DNA of 64,000 nucleotides from UBA2988 sp965237965 (GCA_965237965.1 CBDEGT010000002.1:868001-932000); one strand, 5' to 3'; positions 9,201 through 17,605 are shown, counted from the first letter of the stretch. The notes: generated by a model not told the origin, from the sequence alone. Translations and numbers: made by a program.

Positions 9201-9621
9201 GGCGCTCGCGCAGCAGCCGCGCGCAGAAGGCGTGGATGGTTCCCATGAAGGCGCGGTCGATCTCGCGGAGGGCCGCGTCCAGGCGCGCGCGCTCCTCCGG
9301 GGGAAGGTCGCGCTCGGCGCGGGCCCTCTCGAGCCCCTCCTGGAAGCCCTCTCGTAGCTCTCCGGCCGCCTTCCGCGTGAACGTGACGGCGGCGATCTGG
9401 TGCACCGATGCCGTGCCCCCCCGCACGAGCGCGACCATGCGCGAGATCAGGGCGGTGGTCTTGCCGGATCCGGCGCCCGCCTCGACCAGAAGGTTGGCGT
9501 TCAGATCGGTGACAATGCGGTCGCGGGCGATCTGGTCTGGGAGGAGCGCGCCATCCCCCGATGGCGCGGGCGCGCGCACCGCCCCCTCCCAGTCGAAGCC
9601 CAGCTGCTCGGCGCCGCTCAC
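6202..9621 (-). CDS. addA: AddA-type helicase-nuclease (UvrD/Rep family)
   Basis: ATP-dependent 3'-5' helicase with a C-terminal RecB-type nuclease, half of the AddAB enzyme that resects double-strand breaks for recombination. The protein is about 1139 residues. The N-terminus has Walker A LVEAGAGSGKTTAL near residue 50 and TFTRKAAGEL. LLVDEFQDTDPLQ (motif II), VVGDPKQSIYRFRRAD (motif III) and VIRLMNLHKAKGLEAKVVVL (motif V region) follow. The nuclease core WVLVDYKTDRG is near residue 1085. GTG at 9621 overlaps the addB stop as GTGA and is preferred to GTG 9627. The gene is cotranscribed with addB upstream. Confidence 0.93.
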   Translation of the reverse strand: MSGAEQLGFDWEGAVRAPAPSGDGALLPDQIARDRIVTDLNANLLVEAGAGSGKTTALISRMVALVRGGTASVHQIAAVTFTRKAAGELREGFQEGLERARAERDLPPEERARLDAALREIDRAFMGTIHAFCARLLRERPLEAGVDPAFSETTPAEAKLLADRFWSLYLERLANDGAPILTELEEVGLRPLDLRGMYEDLCAYPDVEFPLEDVIPPDPEVVRRVRAELDTILDEAARLMPRREPEKEWDDLQRRLRTILYTRRFRRWSDDRVFLDALSDLCSKKSDWKVTQYKWTEDGKGRSPDAKTLAGRINGLKATGTEARELIENWWAFRYPIAMRFALDAARALERHRREVGRLDFQDLLTLAARLLRTHAAARRELGERWRRLLVDEFQDTDPLQAEVLFLLASEPSTPDEGPDQDWTRAVPRPGGLFVVGDPKQSIYRFRRADIALYMRVRERFRSFGAVLELIANFRSVEPIAELVNAVFRPPEGFPCEADSLQAAFAPLQVQPRRKAPARAGVFYFVVDAPGNRAALAEWEAGALAEWIAGRLAFDRTAGDFLVLTRTRQQLERYAAALEARNLPVQVSGAGLTVREEVAELRLLLEALTDPDDAGRTVAVLVGLFFGLDHEQLLEHALAGRSFDFRSARVGTEDPVENALVTLRQWNSRARGEPVDVTVARIADELGLLPHAAGGELGGVRAGTLAFVLDAVRRAGLRGDTSLTGALEAIEAALLEEEAEAPLEPGRTDVIRLMNLHKAKGLEAKVVVLADPSGGREFGIDRHIERTREGHARGWFCVTRKDEGNTSRPLARPLEWDRKEAAERSFENAEVVRLLYVAATRAGEELVIARHPSKPDKSPWHFFDGWLDVHGERLELAPAPPPERERLDVAPTEMATVVAASDSARAARAAESYGFVSVTGLVKGPAAEDPSGVEPDVARGAEADGEPRDGRIPALAPLRPGSTGPGGYEWGSAVHGVLDAAARGATGDRLRSIARSLLLELDRPARGGDPTELPTLLTTVECVRASDLWRRAGRASRRLSEVPFALALEGQADPPMWLEGVVDLAFREPAGWVLVDYKTDRGDDPRFATRRLAYHEQLRRYGDAWERLTGEPVVDRLILWTREGREERVEPSATPRAIP

Positions 9622-12600
9622 GACCACGTCCGCACCGCGCGCAGTAGATCATAGGCCTCGTCTTCCCATGACTTCTTGGCCCACTCTACCGGCGGCGACT
9701 CCAGCCTGCCGCGCTGATCACGCTGCGCGCGACAGATCTCCTTGAAGTCGCAGATGAAACAATCGTCCACGTTCTCGGTGGGCAGGAACCGGCCGGCCGC
9801 CGCGAGGTCGAGCAGCAGGTTCACCAGACTGAGGCCGTCCACCAGCCGATCACTATGATAGGCCGCGGTGAGGTTCTCCCCCCTTCGCGTGGGGAAGTGG
9901 TACTCGGCTCGCTCGACATCGCTTCCGAGCAGCGCGCGCACCGCTCGCGAGTAGAGGACGTGTTGGAGGCGCCGTCCTCCCTTGTACGTGGTGGCGGCGC
10001 CATAGGGGCGAGGCGAGCCAGTCTTGTAGTCCACCACGCGCAGTCGATCGGAGGGGAGCCGGTCCACCCGATCGACGGCGCCGCGCAACCAGAGCTGCCT
10101 GGTGCCGCCGAGTGGGATCGCGACTGCCGGATGCGGCGAGCCGGGAAGGCCGAAGGCCAATTCGGTTTCCACCACCTCCGGGTGGTCGTCACGGATCATC
10201 CCGACGAAGGAGCGCAGGTCGACCTCTAGGTCGTCCATTTCGCGTGCCCAAACCGCCTCGCTCGGTGAGGGCACTTGGCGCCGCATCTCGGCGGCCTCCT
10301 CGCTCAGGATCCGGTGCGCTGTCTCCTCGAACTCGGGCTGGGCCGGGTCGATTCCCCGCTCGCGCGTCTCGTCGAGGATCCGCTCGTAGACACCGTGCAG
10401 CAGCGACCCTCGCCGGAGCGGATTGAGCCAGCGCTCGGGGTCGAAGCCGGGGTCGTCGGGCGGTCGGATGCGGAGCACCGATGAATAGAAGTAGCGGAGT
10501 CCGCACGCGCCGAGTGCCTCGAGCCGACTGGCCGAGAGTGGCGCGTCCTCGCGGTCGCGCGCGTCGAGCTCGGGACGAGCGCGCACCAGCCCACGGTGTG
10601 GGGAGGGTCCCTCCGCGCGCGCCGCGCGCGCGGTGAGGCCCCGGTCCAACGCTGGGAAGGCGGCGCGCACCGCGGCGTCGCCGCTCAGCAGGCGTCCGCC
10701 GCGGGCGAGGGCGCCCAACCAGACGTCCTCGAGGTCGAGGCGGACTTTCCCGGGCGGGATGCGCGAAACCGGCACGCCCAGTTGGCGCTCCAGGTCGCGG
10801 TAGCCGGCAGTCTGAGTGCCGGGACCGGAGCGGAAAACGTCGAGCAGCAGCGGCGAGGGTGCCAGCACCCTGCCCTCGGACGGCTCCCAAGCCGCGTAGC
10901 TCAGCGTCACCCGCCCGCGCAGGCGCGCGAGCAGCGCGCCCATGCGGAAGCGCCGCTCCTCGAGCCGTGCGGCCGACCCGGGAAGATCGCGTGGAGCCAG
11001 CTCCGCGCGCTCGCGGTCGAGCAGCACCGGGTCCTGTGTACCCTGCCCGGGAAAGCGACCCGAATCGAGCCCGACGACGAACACCGCAGGGCGGCCGGTC
11101 CAGCCCCCGTGCTCCACGTCGGAGAGGTGCAGGTGGCCGGCGGCGGAGCCCCACGGGGCGCGTCCCTCGGCGCGCGGCGCCGGAATGCGGATCGCCAGGT
11201 GCTCGCTCAGCACCGTGACCGCCGCGGGGAAGTACGTCTCGCGCCGCAGCGTGGCCTCCAACCGGTCGAGGATGCGGCCGAGCCGCTCGAGGGCGGTCTC
11301 GTCCACCGCGCCACCGGATGGAACCATGCGCAGGAAACGCGCGAGGCCGGTCGCGATCGTGGCCGGTGCGACGCGCATGGAGTGCGGATCCCGCCGCCCC
11401 GGTGAAGGGGGAGCGGACTCGAGGATCGGTGCGAGCAGGGCATGCAGCGCCTCGAGCTCGCGGACCGATCGCGCGTGCCGCGCGGTCGCTTCCTCGAGAT
11501 CCTCATCCGTACGGGGCCGCGGACCTTCCTCCCGGCGGCGGGCGATCGCAGTCTCCACCGCGGGCAGGTAGCGCTCGCGGCCCCAGCCCACCCGCAACCG
11601 TCGGAGGGCACGCGCCAGACGCGGGCCGTCCACGTCGCGATACGGGTGCGGCGCGGTGAGGTCGCCGGCCTCGAGCAACCGACGGAGCACGCGATCGGGG
11701 AAGCCGTCCTGCAGCCAGCGCAGGTACGCCGCGACCACCCGCCCGGCCCTGGTGCGTTCGACCGGGAGGCCGACCGCGAAGGTGACGGGGATCGCGAGCC
11801 GCTGGGCGAGCGCGTGCAGTGCCGGGCCGTACACGCCAGGGTCGGGCGTGACGATCTCCACCTGGTCCCAGGTGAGCCCCAGCGCGAGCGCTCGCCGAAG
11901 CACCTCGCGCAGCTCCTCGGTGATCCCGGCGGCGCGGAAAAGCTCCGCGGTTGGCCCCGGCGACGGCGTGGCGGCGGTCTCCCACAACATCCCTTGGGGG
12001 GCATCCTGCCCCGACACCGGATCAGTGGGCAGCCGACGTGCCCCGCGCGCTTCGAGCGCGGCGAGGAAGCGTCCCGTCAAGCCGCGCGTGCCGAGACCGG
12101 GGACGAGCAGAACGAGATCGGCCGGCAGCGCGGCGCCGCGCCGTACCTGCTCGGCGGCCCGGCGCAGCACGTCCGCCGTGTCGACTCCGTGCTCGCGCGC
12201 GAGCCGTTCCTCGAAGCGCGAGAGGAGCGCCACCAGGAGATCGCGCTTCCTTGGGTCCGCAAAGCCCACGGGTGCGAGCCGTCGCGCATCGAGCCCTGCC
12301 AGTCTGAGCGCCCAGATCGCTTCGCGCACGGCCGCGCGGAAGCCGACCCCCTCGGCCAGCTCCAGCAGGTGTCCAGTTTCGGCGGTCGCCCCGAGCGTTT
12401 CATCCAGCAGCTCGTCGATCAGCGCCTGCTCTGCGAACTCGTCCAGCAGGCCGAGGCCAGCTTCGCCCAGCTCGGGCCCGACCAGCTCGAGCGCGAGCGG
12501 GCGCACCGTGGTGACTTCGATGCCGATCCAGCTACCGCGATGGCGCGCGAGCGCGCGCAGGATCTCCCGCCCCTCGCCCCTCGTCGGCGCGACGAGTAGA

Positions 12601-12671
12601 ACGCGCCCTCCGACGGGAGCGCGGTCTGCCTCGGCCGCGAGCGCGGTGAGCAGCGCGTACGTGTCGGTCAG
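9618..12671 (-). CDS. addB: AddB-type nuclease subunit with an iron-sulfur cluster; probable CTG start
   Basis: Second subunit of the AddAB break-resection complex. The nuclease motif RLRVVDYKTGSP lies near the C-terminus. The four Fe-S cysteines are visible: one in LGACGLRYFY and three in DDCFICDFKEIC (C-x2-C-x5-C). The usual internal GTG at 12506 would cut off a conserved N-terminus that reads GGRVLLVAPTRGEGREILRA. The frame stays open past it with no ATG, GTG or TTG until the preceding gene, and CTG at 12671 overlaps that gene's stop as CTGA. No Walker A is seen, so the helicase-like part is probably inactive. Confidence 0.85.
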   Translation of the reverse strand: MTDTYALLTALAAEADRAPVGGRVLLVAPTRGEGREILRALARHRGSWIGIEVTTVRPLALELVGPELGEAGLGLLDEFAEQALIDELLDETLGATAETGHLLELAEGVGFRAAVREAIWALRLAGLDARRLAPVGFADPRKRDLLVALLSRFEERLAREHGVDTADVLRRAAEQVRRGAALPADLVLLVPGLGTRGLTGRFLAALEARGARRLPTDPVSGQDAPQGMLWETAATPSPGPTAELFRAAGITEELREVLRRALALGLTWDQVEIVTPDPGVYGPALHALAQRLAIPVTFAVGLPVERTRAGRVVAAYLRWLQDGFPDRVLRRLLEAGDLTAPHPYRDVDGPRLARALRRLRVGWGRERYLPAVETAIARRREEGPRPRTDEDLEEATARHARSVRELEALHALLAPILESAPPSPGRRDPHSMRVAPATIATGLARFLRMVPSGGAVDETALERLGRILDRLEATLRRETYFPAAVTVLSEHLAIRIPAPRAEGRAPWGSAAGHLHLSDVEHGGWTGRPAVFVVGLDSGRFPGQGTQDPVLLDRERAELAPRDLPGSAARLEERRFRMGALLARLRGRVTLSYAAWEPSEGRVLAPSPLLLDVFRSGPGTQTAGYRDLERQLGVPVSRIPPGKVRLDLEDVWLGALARGGRLLSGDAAVRAAFPALDRGLTARAARAEGPSPHRGLVRARPELDARDREDAPLSASRLEALGACGLRYFYSSVLRIRPPDDPGFDPERWLNPLRRGSLLHGVYERILDETRERGIDPAQPEFEETAHRILSEEAAEMRRQVPSPSEAVWAREMDDLEVDLRSFVGMIRDDHPEVVETELAFGLPGSPHPAVAIPLGGTRQLWLRGAVDRVDRLPSDRLRVVDYKTGSPRPYGAATTYKGGRRLQHVLYSRAVRALLGSDVERAEYHFPTRRGENLTAAYHSDRLVDGLSLVNLLLDLAAAGRFLPTENVDDCFICDFKEICRAQRDQRGRLESPPVEWAKKSWEDEAYDLLRAVRTWS

Positions 12672-13213
12672 CGGAGCCGTCCGCGCATGCCGCGATCGGT
12701 CACGAGGCGAGGGCGTTCCACCCTCGCCCCGTCGATCGTCACTTCCGTATCGTCTGCGACCAACTCGTGCCGCCTGAAGTCGTCGATCGTAATCTGGCCC
12801 GTGGGCTCGGGCAGCCCGGGCGCAGTCACGCGTGTGCCGGGCACCGCGTCCGTCGCGAGCAGCAGGCCGAGTCCATGCTCGTCTCCGCGCTCGTCTTCTG
12901 CCTCGGCGGCGAGCACCATCCCCTGGCTGATCTCACCGCGCAACCCGGCCGGCTGGAGGTTCGCGACGATCACGACGTGCAGACCCACCAAAGCCTCCGG
13001 CGCGTACACGCCCGCGATGCCGGCGACCAGTTGGCGGGGCGCGGGCTCCCCCGCATCGACGTCGAGCACGAGCAGTCGATCGACGTTGGGGTGTAGGCGC
13101 GCCGACAACACGCGTGCCACGCGGAGGTCGAGTGGCCTGGTGGGGTGAGCGACTTCCTCCACTTCACCATGCTCTCCGGTGGTCCAGGCCTGGTCGGTGG
13201 GCGGCTCGCTCAT
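12668..13213 (-). CDS. Stand-alone tRNA-binding (MetRS C-terminal/EMAP-like) protein
   Basis: A 181-residue protein built around the OB-fold tRNA-binding domain found at the C-terminus of methionyl-tRNA synthetase and in Arc1p. LRVARVLSARLHPNVDRLLVLDVDAG, QLVAGIAGVYAPEALVGLHVVIVANLQPAGLRGEISQGMVLAAE carries the family signature. No catalytic synthetase domain is present. It may act as a separate tRNA-delivery factor or as a MetRS beta-like subunit. It is the first gene of the addBA operon and overlaps addB by 4 bases, an unexpected partnership. A C-terminal extension of about 60 residues is not recognised. Confidence 0.85.
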   Translation of the reverse strand: MSEPPTDQAWTTGEHGEVEEVAHPTRPLDLRVARVLSARLHPNVDRLLVLDVDAGEPAPRQLVAGIAGVYAPEALVGLHVVIVANLQPAGLRGEISQGMVLAAEAEDERGDEHGLGLLLATDAVPGTRVTAPGLPEPTGQITIDDFRRHELVADDTEVTIDGARVERPRLVTDRGMRGRLR

Positions 13214-13262
13214 GCAGGAAGATAAGGGGCGTTGGCAGGCCTTTCAGCCCGGGAGCGCGGAG

Positions 13263-14942
13263 CTAGCAGCGCGCGCTCAGGTCCCGCTCCTCCGGCGGCA
13301 GGACCCGCAGCCGTGTGGGTCGGTTCGCCGCGGTCATCATGATCTCGTGAACGAAACGGCCGACCCGCGCGGCCTTGACGTAGTCGATGTACTGGGGTTC
13401 GTCCGTGGCCTGGTGGTAGTCCTTCGAGTAGCCGGTCGAGAAGTAGGCGACTGGAATCGTGTGGCGGAAGTAGCTGACCTGGTCGCTGCGGCAGAAGCGG
13501 TTCAGCGCGTTGGTCCGGTCCCACGAATAGTCGATGGCCATGGTCTCGTCGCGCACCGCGTTGAGCGAGTCGATCATTTCGCCGAACTCGCTGGAGAGTC
13601 GCCGCGCACCGAGCATCTGCACCTGCGCTGGTCCCCCGAAGCGTACGTCGGTCACCGCGCCATTGCCCACCATGTCCATGTTATGCGCCGCCACGATGGA
13701 ATCGATCGGCACGGTCGGGTGGCCGACGAAATATCCCGATCCGTATAGGCCCGATTCCTCGGCGGCGTGCGAGATAAAGACGAGGGAGCGTCGCGGGGCG
13801 GGTTGCGTCACGAAGCGCTCTGCGATCTCGAGGAGCAAGGCGGTACCCGAGCCATCGTCGTCGGCGCCGTTCATCACCGAATCGCGTCGCGGCGATCGGA
13901 TGGAGCGCGCGTGTGCGATCAACGAGTCGATCACGCGTTGCTGCTCCGCGGTGGGCGGACCAGGGCGGTCGTTCGCTCCCTGCGGCCGCATCACCTGGTT
14001 GAAGGCGCGGAGCGAGTCGTGATCGACCGCACCCTCCGGCGCGATTCCGACGTGGTCGTTGTGCGCTCCCACCAGCACGTACTGGCCTCTCAGGTCGGGA
14101 TCCGAGCCGGGAAGCACCGCGATGACGTTGCGGACGGGGAAGGGGAGCCGCTCGAACGTGGGCTCCCAGGTCCCGTCCACGGATTTTCCAGCGGCACCGA
14201 CCTCGAGCTGTGTGATCGGTTCATCGAAGAGTCGGGACGCGACGTCAGCCGTGACGATCGCGGCCGCTGGCTCGGTGCTGGGAGACGGCAACATCCCGAT
14301 CTCAGGCTCGAAGGCTTGGGCCACGGCCCCCGCGGAGAGGGACGAGGTTACCACCAGGAAAGCGACCGCGCCTCCGTCGTGCGCGCGGAAGTCGGACGGC
14401 GCGCCCGGAGGCGGTGGCAGGAAGACGACCACCTTGCCGCGCACTACGTCCGGGTCGAGCACGACGGTCGTGTCCCCGTACGTGCCGCCGAAAACGGCCG
14501 CGACGCCCTCGGCGGTGAGCTGCCCGCGCACCCGGAGCCCCCGCGATGTGGGTATCGGTGCCCAGTCAACCGAGGGTTCGGTGTCGGCGCCCGCGAGCGT
14601 AAGCCGCACGTCTGTGCGCTCGAATGCGACCTGGCCATAGGGGAGTTCCTGGAAGAAGGTCCCGTTCTCGCCTGCCGGCTGGAGTCCGAGGCGTCGGAAC
14701 TGGGCGGCGATGTACTCCGTCGTCATCCAGTTCTCCTCGGATCCCGCCGCGCGCCCCCTCATCGAGTCGTCCGCGATCTGATAGAGGTGCGTACGCAGAT
14801 CGTCGGGGGTGATCGCCCCCTCGGTCGGTCGGGTTGCCCATGTGCGTGGGCCCTCGTCAGACCACGCGGTCTGCGCACCTACCACGGCCGGAAACGGCGC
14901 CGGCAGCAGCATCGAGAGCACGAACGGTACGAGCCTCTTCAA
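13263..14942 (-). CDS. Secreted M28-family zinc aminopeptidase with PA domain
   Basis: Likely exported peptidase of the M28 family, removing N-terminal residues from peptides in the periplasm or outside. The M28 zinc-site region is clear: YVLVGAHNDHVGI, NGADDDGSGTALLLEIAERF, FISHAAEESGLYGS (Glu base) and NMDMVG. A protease-associated insert precedes it. I choose TTG at 14942: GGAGG stands 6 bases upstream, and translation then opens MKRLVPFVLSMLLPAPFPAV with a clean signal peptide ending VGAQ. An upstream GTG (15026) or ATG (15011) would add a long arginine-rich stretch. The result is 559 residues. Confidence 0.88.
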   Translation of the reverse strand: MKRLVPFVLSMLLPAPFPAVVGAQTAWSDEGPRTWATRPTEGAITPDDLRTHLYQIADDSMRGRAAGSEENWMTTEYIAAQFRRLGLQPAGENGTFFQELPYGQVAFERTDVRLTLAGADTEPSVDWAPIPTSRGLRVRGQLTAEGVAAVFGGTYGDTTVVLDPDVVRGKVVVFLPPPPGAPSDFRAHDGGAVAFLVVTSSLSAGAVAQAFEPEIGMLPSPSTEPAAAIVTADVASRLFDEPITQLEVGAAGKSVDGTWEPTFERLPFPVRNVIAVLPGSDPDLRGQYVLVGAHNDHVGIAPEGAVDHDSLRAFNQVMRPQGANDRPGPPTAEQQRVIDSLIAHARSIRSPRRDSVMNGADDDGSGTALLLEIAERFVTQPAPRRSLVFISHAAEESGLYGSGYFVGHPTVPIDSIVAAHNMDMVGNGAVTDVRFGGPAQVQMLGARRLSSEFGEMIDSLNAVRDETMAIDYSWDRTNALNRFCRSDQVSYFRHTIPVAYFSTGYSKDYHQATDEPQYIDYVKAARVGRFVHEIMMTAANRPTRLRVLPPEERDLSARC

Positions 14943-15027
14943 GCGTTTCCTCCGGATGCGGGATCGTCTGGGTCGAGCCCATCGCACACGGTGCGCGAAT
15001 CGCAGGGCCATCGTGCGGGCCCGCACC

Positions 15028-15426
15028 CTAGGGCAGCGGGAGCACCATGAACGCCTCCGAGACCGCGAGCGGTGAGCCGTTCTCTTCTGCGATGAAGAAG
15101 TAGTAGGTGCCCGGTTCCGCCGTGGCGGGCACGGGCACCACGGCAGAGACCTCGCCGAACTGGTCGGCCTGCGCCTGCGCGAGGATCTCGTGGCCCGCCA
15201 GCGTCCCGAAGCCGACGTCGGTGCGTGCGTTCATGATCAATCCGCTCATCGTGAGCGTCACCTCGGTTCCAGGCGGACCCTCTCGCGGCTGGATCGCGAG
15301 GGGTGTCCCGCGCGCGGCCGCTTCCTCTGCCGGAGGTGCTTCTGCTGGCACGTCATCGGGCACCTCGGAACCGCACGCTGTTGCGGCCGCCAGCAGTGCG
15401 AGCGTCGCCCTTCGTGCGACGCTCAT
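15028..15426 (-). CDS. Small secreted lipoprotein with Ig-like/IPT-type beta domain
   Basis: A 132-residue protein with a lipoprotein signal: MSVARRATLALLAAATACGS, with cysteine at the lipobox end, then a Pro/Ala/Glu-rich linker. The rest, PREGPPGTEVTLTMSGL through VPATAEPGTYYFFIAEENGSPLAV, looks like a small beta-sandwich of the kind that presents Ca-free Ig folds. The function is unknown. The start is fixed by an ATGA overlap with the upstream HxlR gene, so the two are probably cotranscribed. An earlier in-frame start would overlap the regulator completely. Confidence 0.7.
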   Translation of the reverse strand: MSVARRATLALLAAATACGSEVPDDVPAEAPPAEEAAARGTPLAIQPREGPPGTEVTLTMSGLIMNARTDVGFGTLAGHEILAQAQADQFGEVSAVVPVPATAEPGTYYFFIAEENGSPLAVSEAFMVLPLP

Positions 15427-15752
15427 TCCGCTCCCTCTCCCACCAGCTCCTGGCCCCACGTTTGGATCGCCTCCGCCACCTTGTGGAACGCACATCCGCT
15501 GGACGTCAGCCCGTAGCCGACGCGCACGGGCGGCCCAGGATCCACGCGGCGCACGATCAGCCCACGCGCCTCCAACTCCTTGAGACGCGCCGACAGCACC
15601 TTGTCGCCGAGGCCCAGCGCCTGATCGCGGATCTCGCTGAAGCGGAGCGGACCCTCCTGGAGGACGCTCAGGATGAGCCCCGTCCAGGGGCGGCTCAGCA
15701 CGTCGATCGCGCTCTGGAACGCCTTGCCACCGGGGTCGACTCGAGTGGGCAT
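15423..15752 (-). CDS. HxlR-family winged-helix regulator
   Basis: A 109-residue DNA-binding protein of the HxlR/MarR-like family, often sensing redox-active electrophiles. Family features: FQSAIDVLSRPWTGLILSVLQEGPLRFSEI, LSARLKELEARGLIVRRV and the wing segment YGLTSSGCAF. A single cysteine lies near residue 86. Classic YodB-type sensors carry theirs near the N-terminus, so redox sensing is uncertain. It is divergent from the pirin gene, with a palindromic operator candidate between them. Confidence 0.88.
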   Translation of the reverse strand: MPTRVDPGGKAFQSAIDVLSRPWTGLILSVLQEGPLRFSEIRDQALGLGDKVLSARLKELEARGLIVRRVDPGPPVRVGYGLTSSGCAFHKVAEAIQTWGQELVGEGAE

Positions 15753-15787
15753 GCGTCAATCTAACGCGCTTCCCGTTGGAAAGCGAC

Positions 15788-15842
15788 TTGACACAGGGTA
15801 GCCGCTCTGGATAGGCTCTTTCATGTAGATAGTTACTTGTAA
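15788..15842 (+). promoter_or_regulatory. Pirin promoter with HxlR-type operator
   Basis: TTGACA (15788-15793) is followed by 17 bases and then ATAGGCT (15811-15817), a fair sigma-70 promoter pointing at the pirin gene. Just downstream, TTAC-TT-GTAA (15833-15842) is a perfect inverted repeat within ATAGTTACTTGTAAACAG. This resembles TTAC/GTAA operators described for HxlR/YodB-type repressors. It would lie close to the start of transcription, suited to repression by the divergent regulator. Confidence 0.55.
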
Positions 15843-15857
15843 ACAGAAAGCATACGC

Positions 15858-16841
15858 ATGGAGGCCCAGGATGACGATCGGGCTGCTGGTATGAGCGCCT
15901 CGCAGGAGATGCCCGTGCTCCAGCGCACGATCGCGCGCGTCGTTACCACCCCGGCTCCCGAGCCCGGCTTCATGGGAATGGGACACACGGCGGTTCCCGT
16001 CGTGGAGCCAGGGGATTTCGAGCGCACTGATCCGTTCATCCTGCTGATGGACGATCGGGTCGAGCGTCCTGGGCTCCCGCTGGGAGAGGCGCACCCCCAC
16101 GCCGGCTTCGAGACGGTCACGTTCATGATCGACGGGTACGTACGGGATCGTGACGAGGGTCCGCTGAACGCGGGTGACTTGCTCTGGATGACGGCGGGTC
16201 GCGGCGTGATCCACAACGAAGAGGTCACGTCCACCGGGAAGGTGCGGCTCCTCCAGCTCTGGCTCACTCTCCAGAAGAGCGAGCGCTGGGTGGAGCCTTC
16301 CTTCCAGCGCGTGCCGCTCGCGAGCGTTCCGGTGCGCCGTGAGCCCGGCGTGGAGGTGCGGCTGTACAGCGGCCGGTCGGGGAAGGAACGTGCGAGCACG
16401 CGGAACCGCGTGCCCGTGACGCTCGCAGACATGCGGCTGGAGGCGGGCGCGACCCTCAGCCAGGAGCTGCCCGCGTCGTACAATGGCTTCCTCTATGTGA
16501 TCGAGGGCGCCGTGCGGATCGGGGGCGAAGCACAGGGGGCCGGCGCGGTGCGGCTCGAGAGCGGGCAGGTGGGGTGGCTGGACCGTCCCGGGGGTGGGAG
16601 CCCTGGCGCCGGCCGAGATGACGCAGCAGGGAGTGACATCGATCGAGTCCTCGAGAGCACGCTCGCGATCCGTGCGGAGCCGGTGGGAGCCCGCTCGCTG
16701 CTCTACGCGGGTGAGCCGACGCACGATCCGGTTCTGATGCAGGGTCCGTTCGTGGGAGATACGCAGCAGGACAACACGCGATCGTTCCAGCGCTACCTGC
16801 GGGGCGCATTCGTGCGGATGAGCCAGCTCGCCGGGACGTAG
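15858..16841 (+). CDS. Pirin-family cupin protein
   Basis: A two-domain cupin of the pirin family, 327 residues. Some pirins are iron-dependent quercetin 2,3-dioxygenases and others are redox-linked regulators. Metal-binding residues are visible in GEAHPHAGFETVTFMIDGYV and RGVIHNEE (His-His-His-Glu set). The C-terminal cupin (ASYNGFLYVIEGAVRIGG) and the ending AFVRMSQ are typical. A spacer rich in Gly, Pro and Asp interrupts the second half. Position and operator suggest control by the divergent HxlR protein, perhaps in response to quinone or electrophile stress (inference). Confidence 0.88.
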   Translation: MEAQDDDRAAGMSASQEMPVLQRTIARVVTTPAPEPGFMGMGHTAVPVVEPGDFERTDPFILLMDDRVERPGLPLGEAHPHAGFETVTFMIDGYVRDRDEGPLNAGDLLWMTAGRGVIHNEEVTSTGKVRLLQLWLTLQKSERWVEPSFQRVPLASVPVRREPGVEVRLYSGRSGKERASTRNRVPVTLADMRLEAGATLSQELPASYNGFLYVIEGAVRIGGEAQGAGAVRLESGQVGWLDRPGGGSPGAGRDDAAGSDIDRVLESTLAIRAEPVGARSLLYAGEPTHDPVLMQGPFVGDTQQDNTRSFQRYLRGAFVRMSQLAGT

Positions 16842-16945
16842 GCCTCCTTTGCGTCTCGGGCCTGCCCGGCCGATCTTGCTCCGCCGCAGGCCACGGCGGA
16901 AGGCGACGGAACGAGGCCGGGCGCATTTGACAACCAGGAGGCGTG

Positions 16946-17602
16946 ATGACCAGGAAGATCGTGGTCGAGGGGATCGGCACCTTCTTTTTGATGCTGACGA
17001 TCGGTCAGGTGGTGCTGAATCCTGGCGCCGGCTCGTTCGGCCCGCTGGCGATCGGCGCGGTGCTGATGGCCATGGTCTACGCGGGGGGACGCGTGTCGGG
17101 CGCGCACTATAACCCGGCTGTCACGCTCGCCGTGTTCATGCGCGGCCGTGCCACTGTGCACGACGTGATCGGTTACGTCGTCTTCCAGGTGGTGGCTGCT
17201 GCCGTCGCCGCGTTGGCGGTGCTCTGGTTCAAGGGCCAGGGCCCCCTCACGCTGCCCGATCTCGACGTTCCAAGGGTGATCGCGGCGGAATTCCTTTTCA
17301 CGTTCGCGCTCGCCTTCGTGATCCTGAACGTGGCGACCGCACGAGGGACGGAGGGCAACTCCTACTATGGCCTCGCGATCGGCTTCACCGTGGCCGCGGG
17401 GGGGTACGCGGTCGGCCCGATCAGCGGCGGGGCCTTCAACCCCGCGGTCACGATCGGCACGCTTGTGCTGGGTGGGATCGGCGTGGGCGACGTCTGGATC
17501 TATCTGGTGGGTCAGCTGTTCGGCGGAACCGCCGCGGCGCTGGTGTTCAACCAGCTCGATCTCGGCGGCGACGCGGGCGCGGCCGAGAGCTCCGGCGAGT
17601 AG
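16946..17602 (+). CDS. Aquaporin/MIP-family channel
   Basis: A membrane channel for water or small neutral solutes, 218 residues with six hydrophobic helices. Both half-helix NPA motifs are present: SGAHYNPAVTLAV and SGGAFNPAVTIG. Glycerol facilitators usually have a longer loop and an Asp after the second NPA; here the residues favour the aquaporin side, but this is not certain. ATG 16946 is preferred to GTG 16943 because AGGAGG (16936-16941) is properly spaced for the ATG. Confidence 0.93.
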   Translation: MTRKIVVEGIGTFFLMLTIGQVVLNPGAGSFGPLAIGAVLMAMVYAGGRVSGAHYNPAVTLAVFMRGRATVHDVIGYVVFQVVAAAVAALAVLWFKGQGPLTLPDLDVPRVIAAEFLFTFALAFVILNVATARGTEGNSYYGLAIGFTVAAGGYAVGPISGGAFNPAVTIGTLVLGGIGVGDVWIYLVGQLFGGTAAALVFNQLDLGGDAGAAESSGE

Positions 17603-17605
17603 GTC

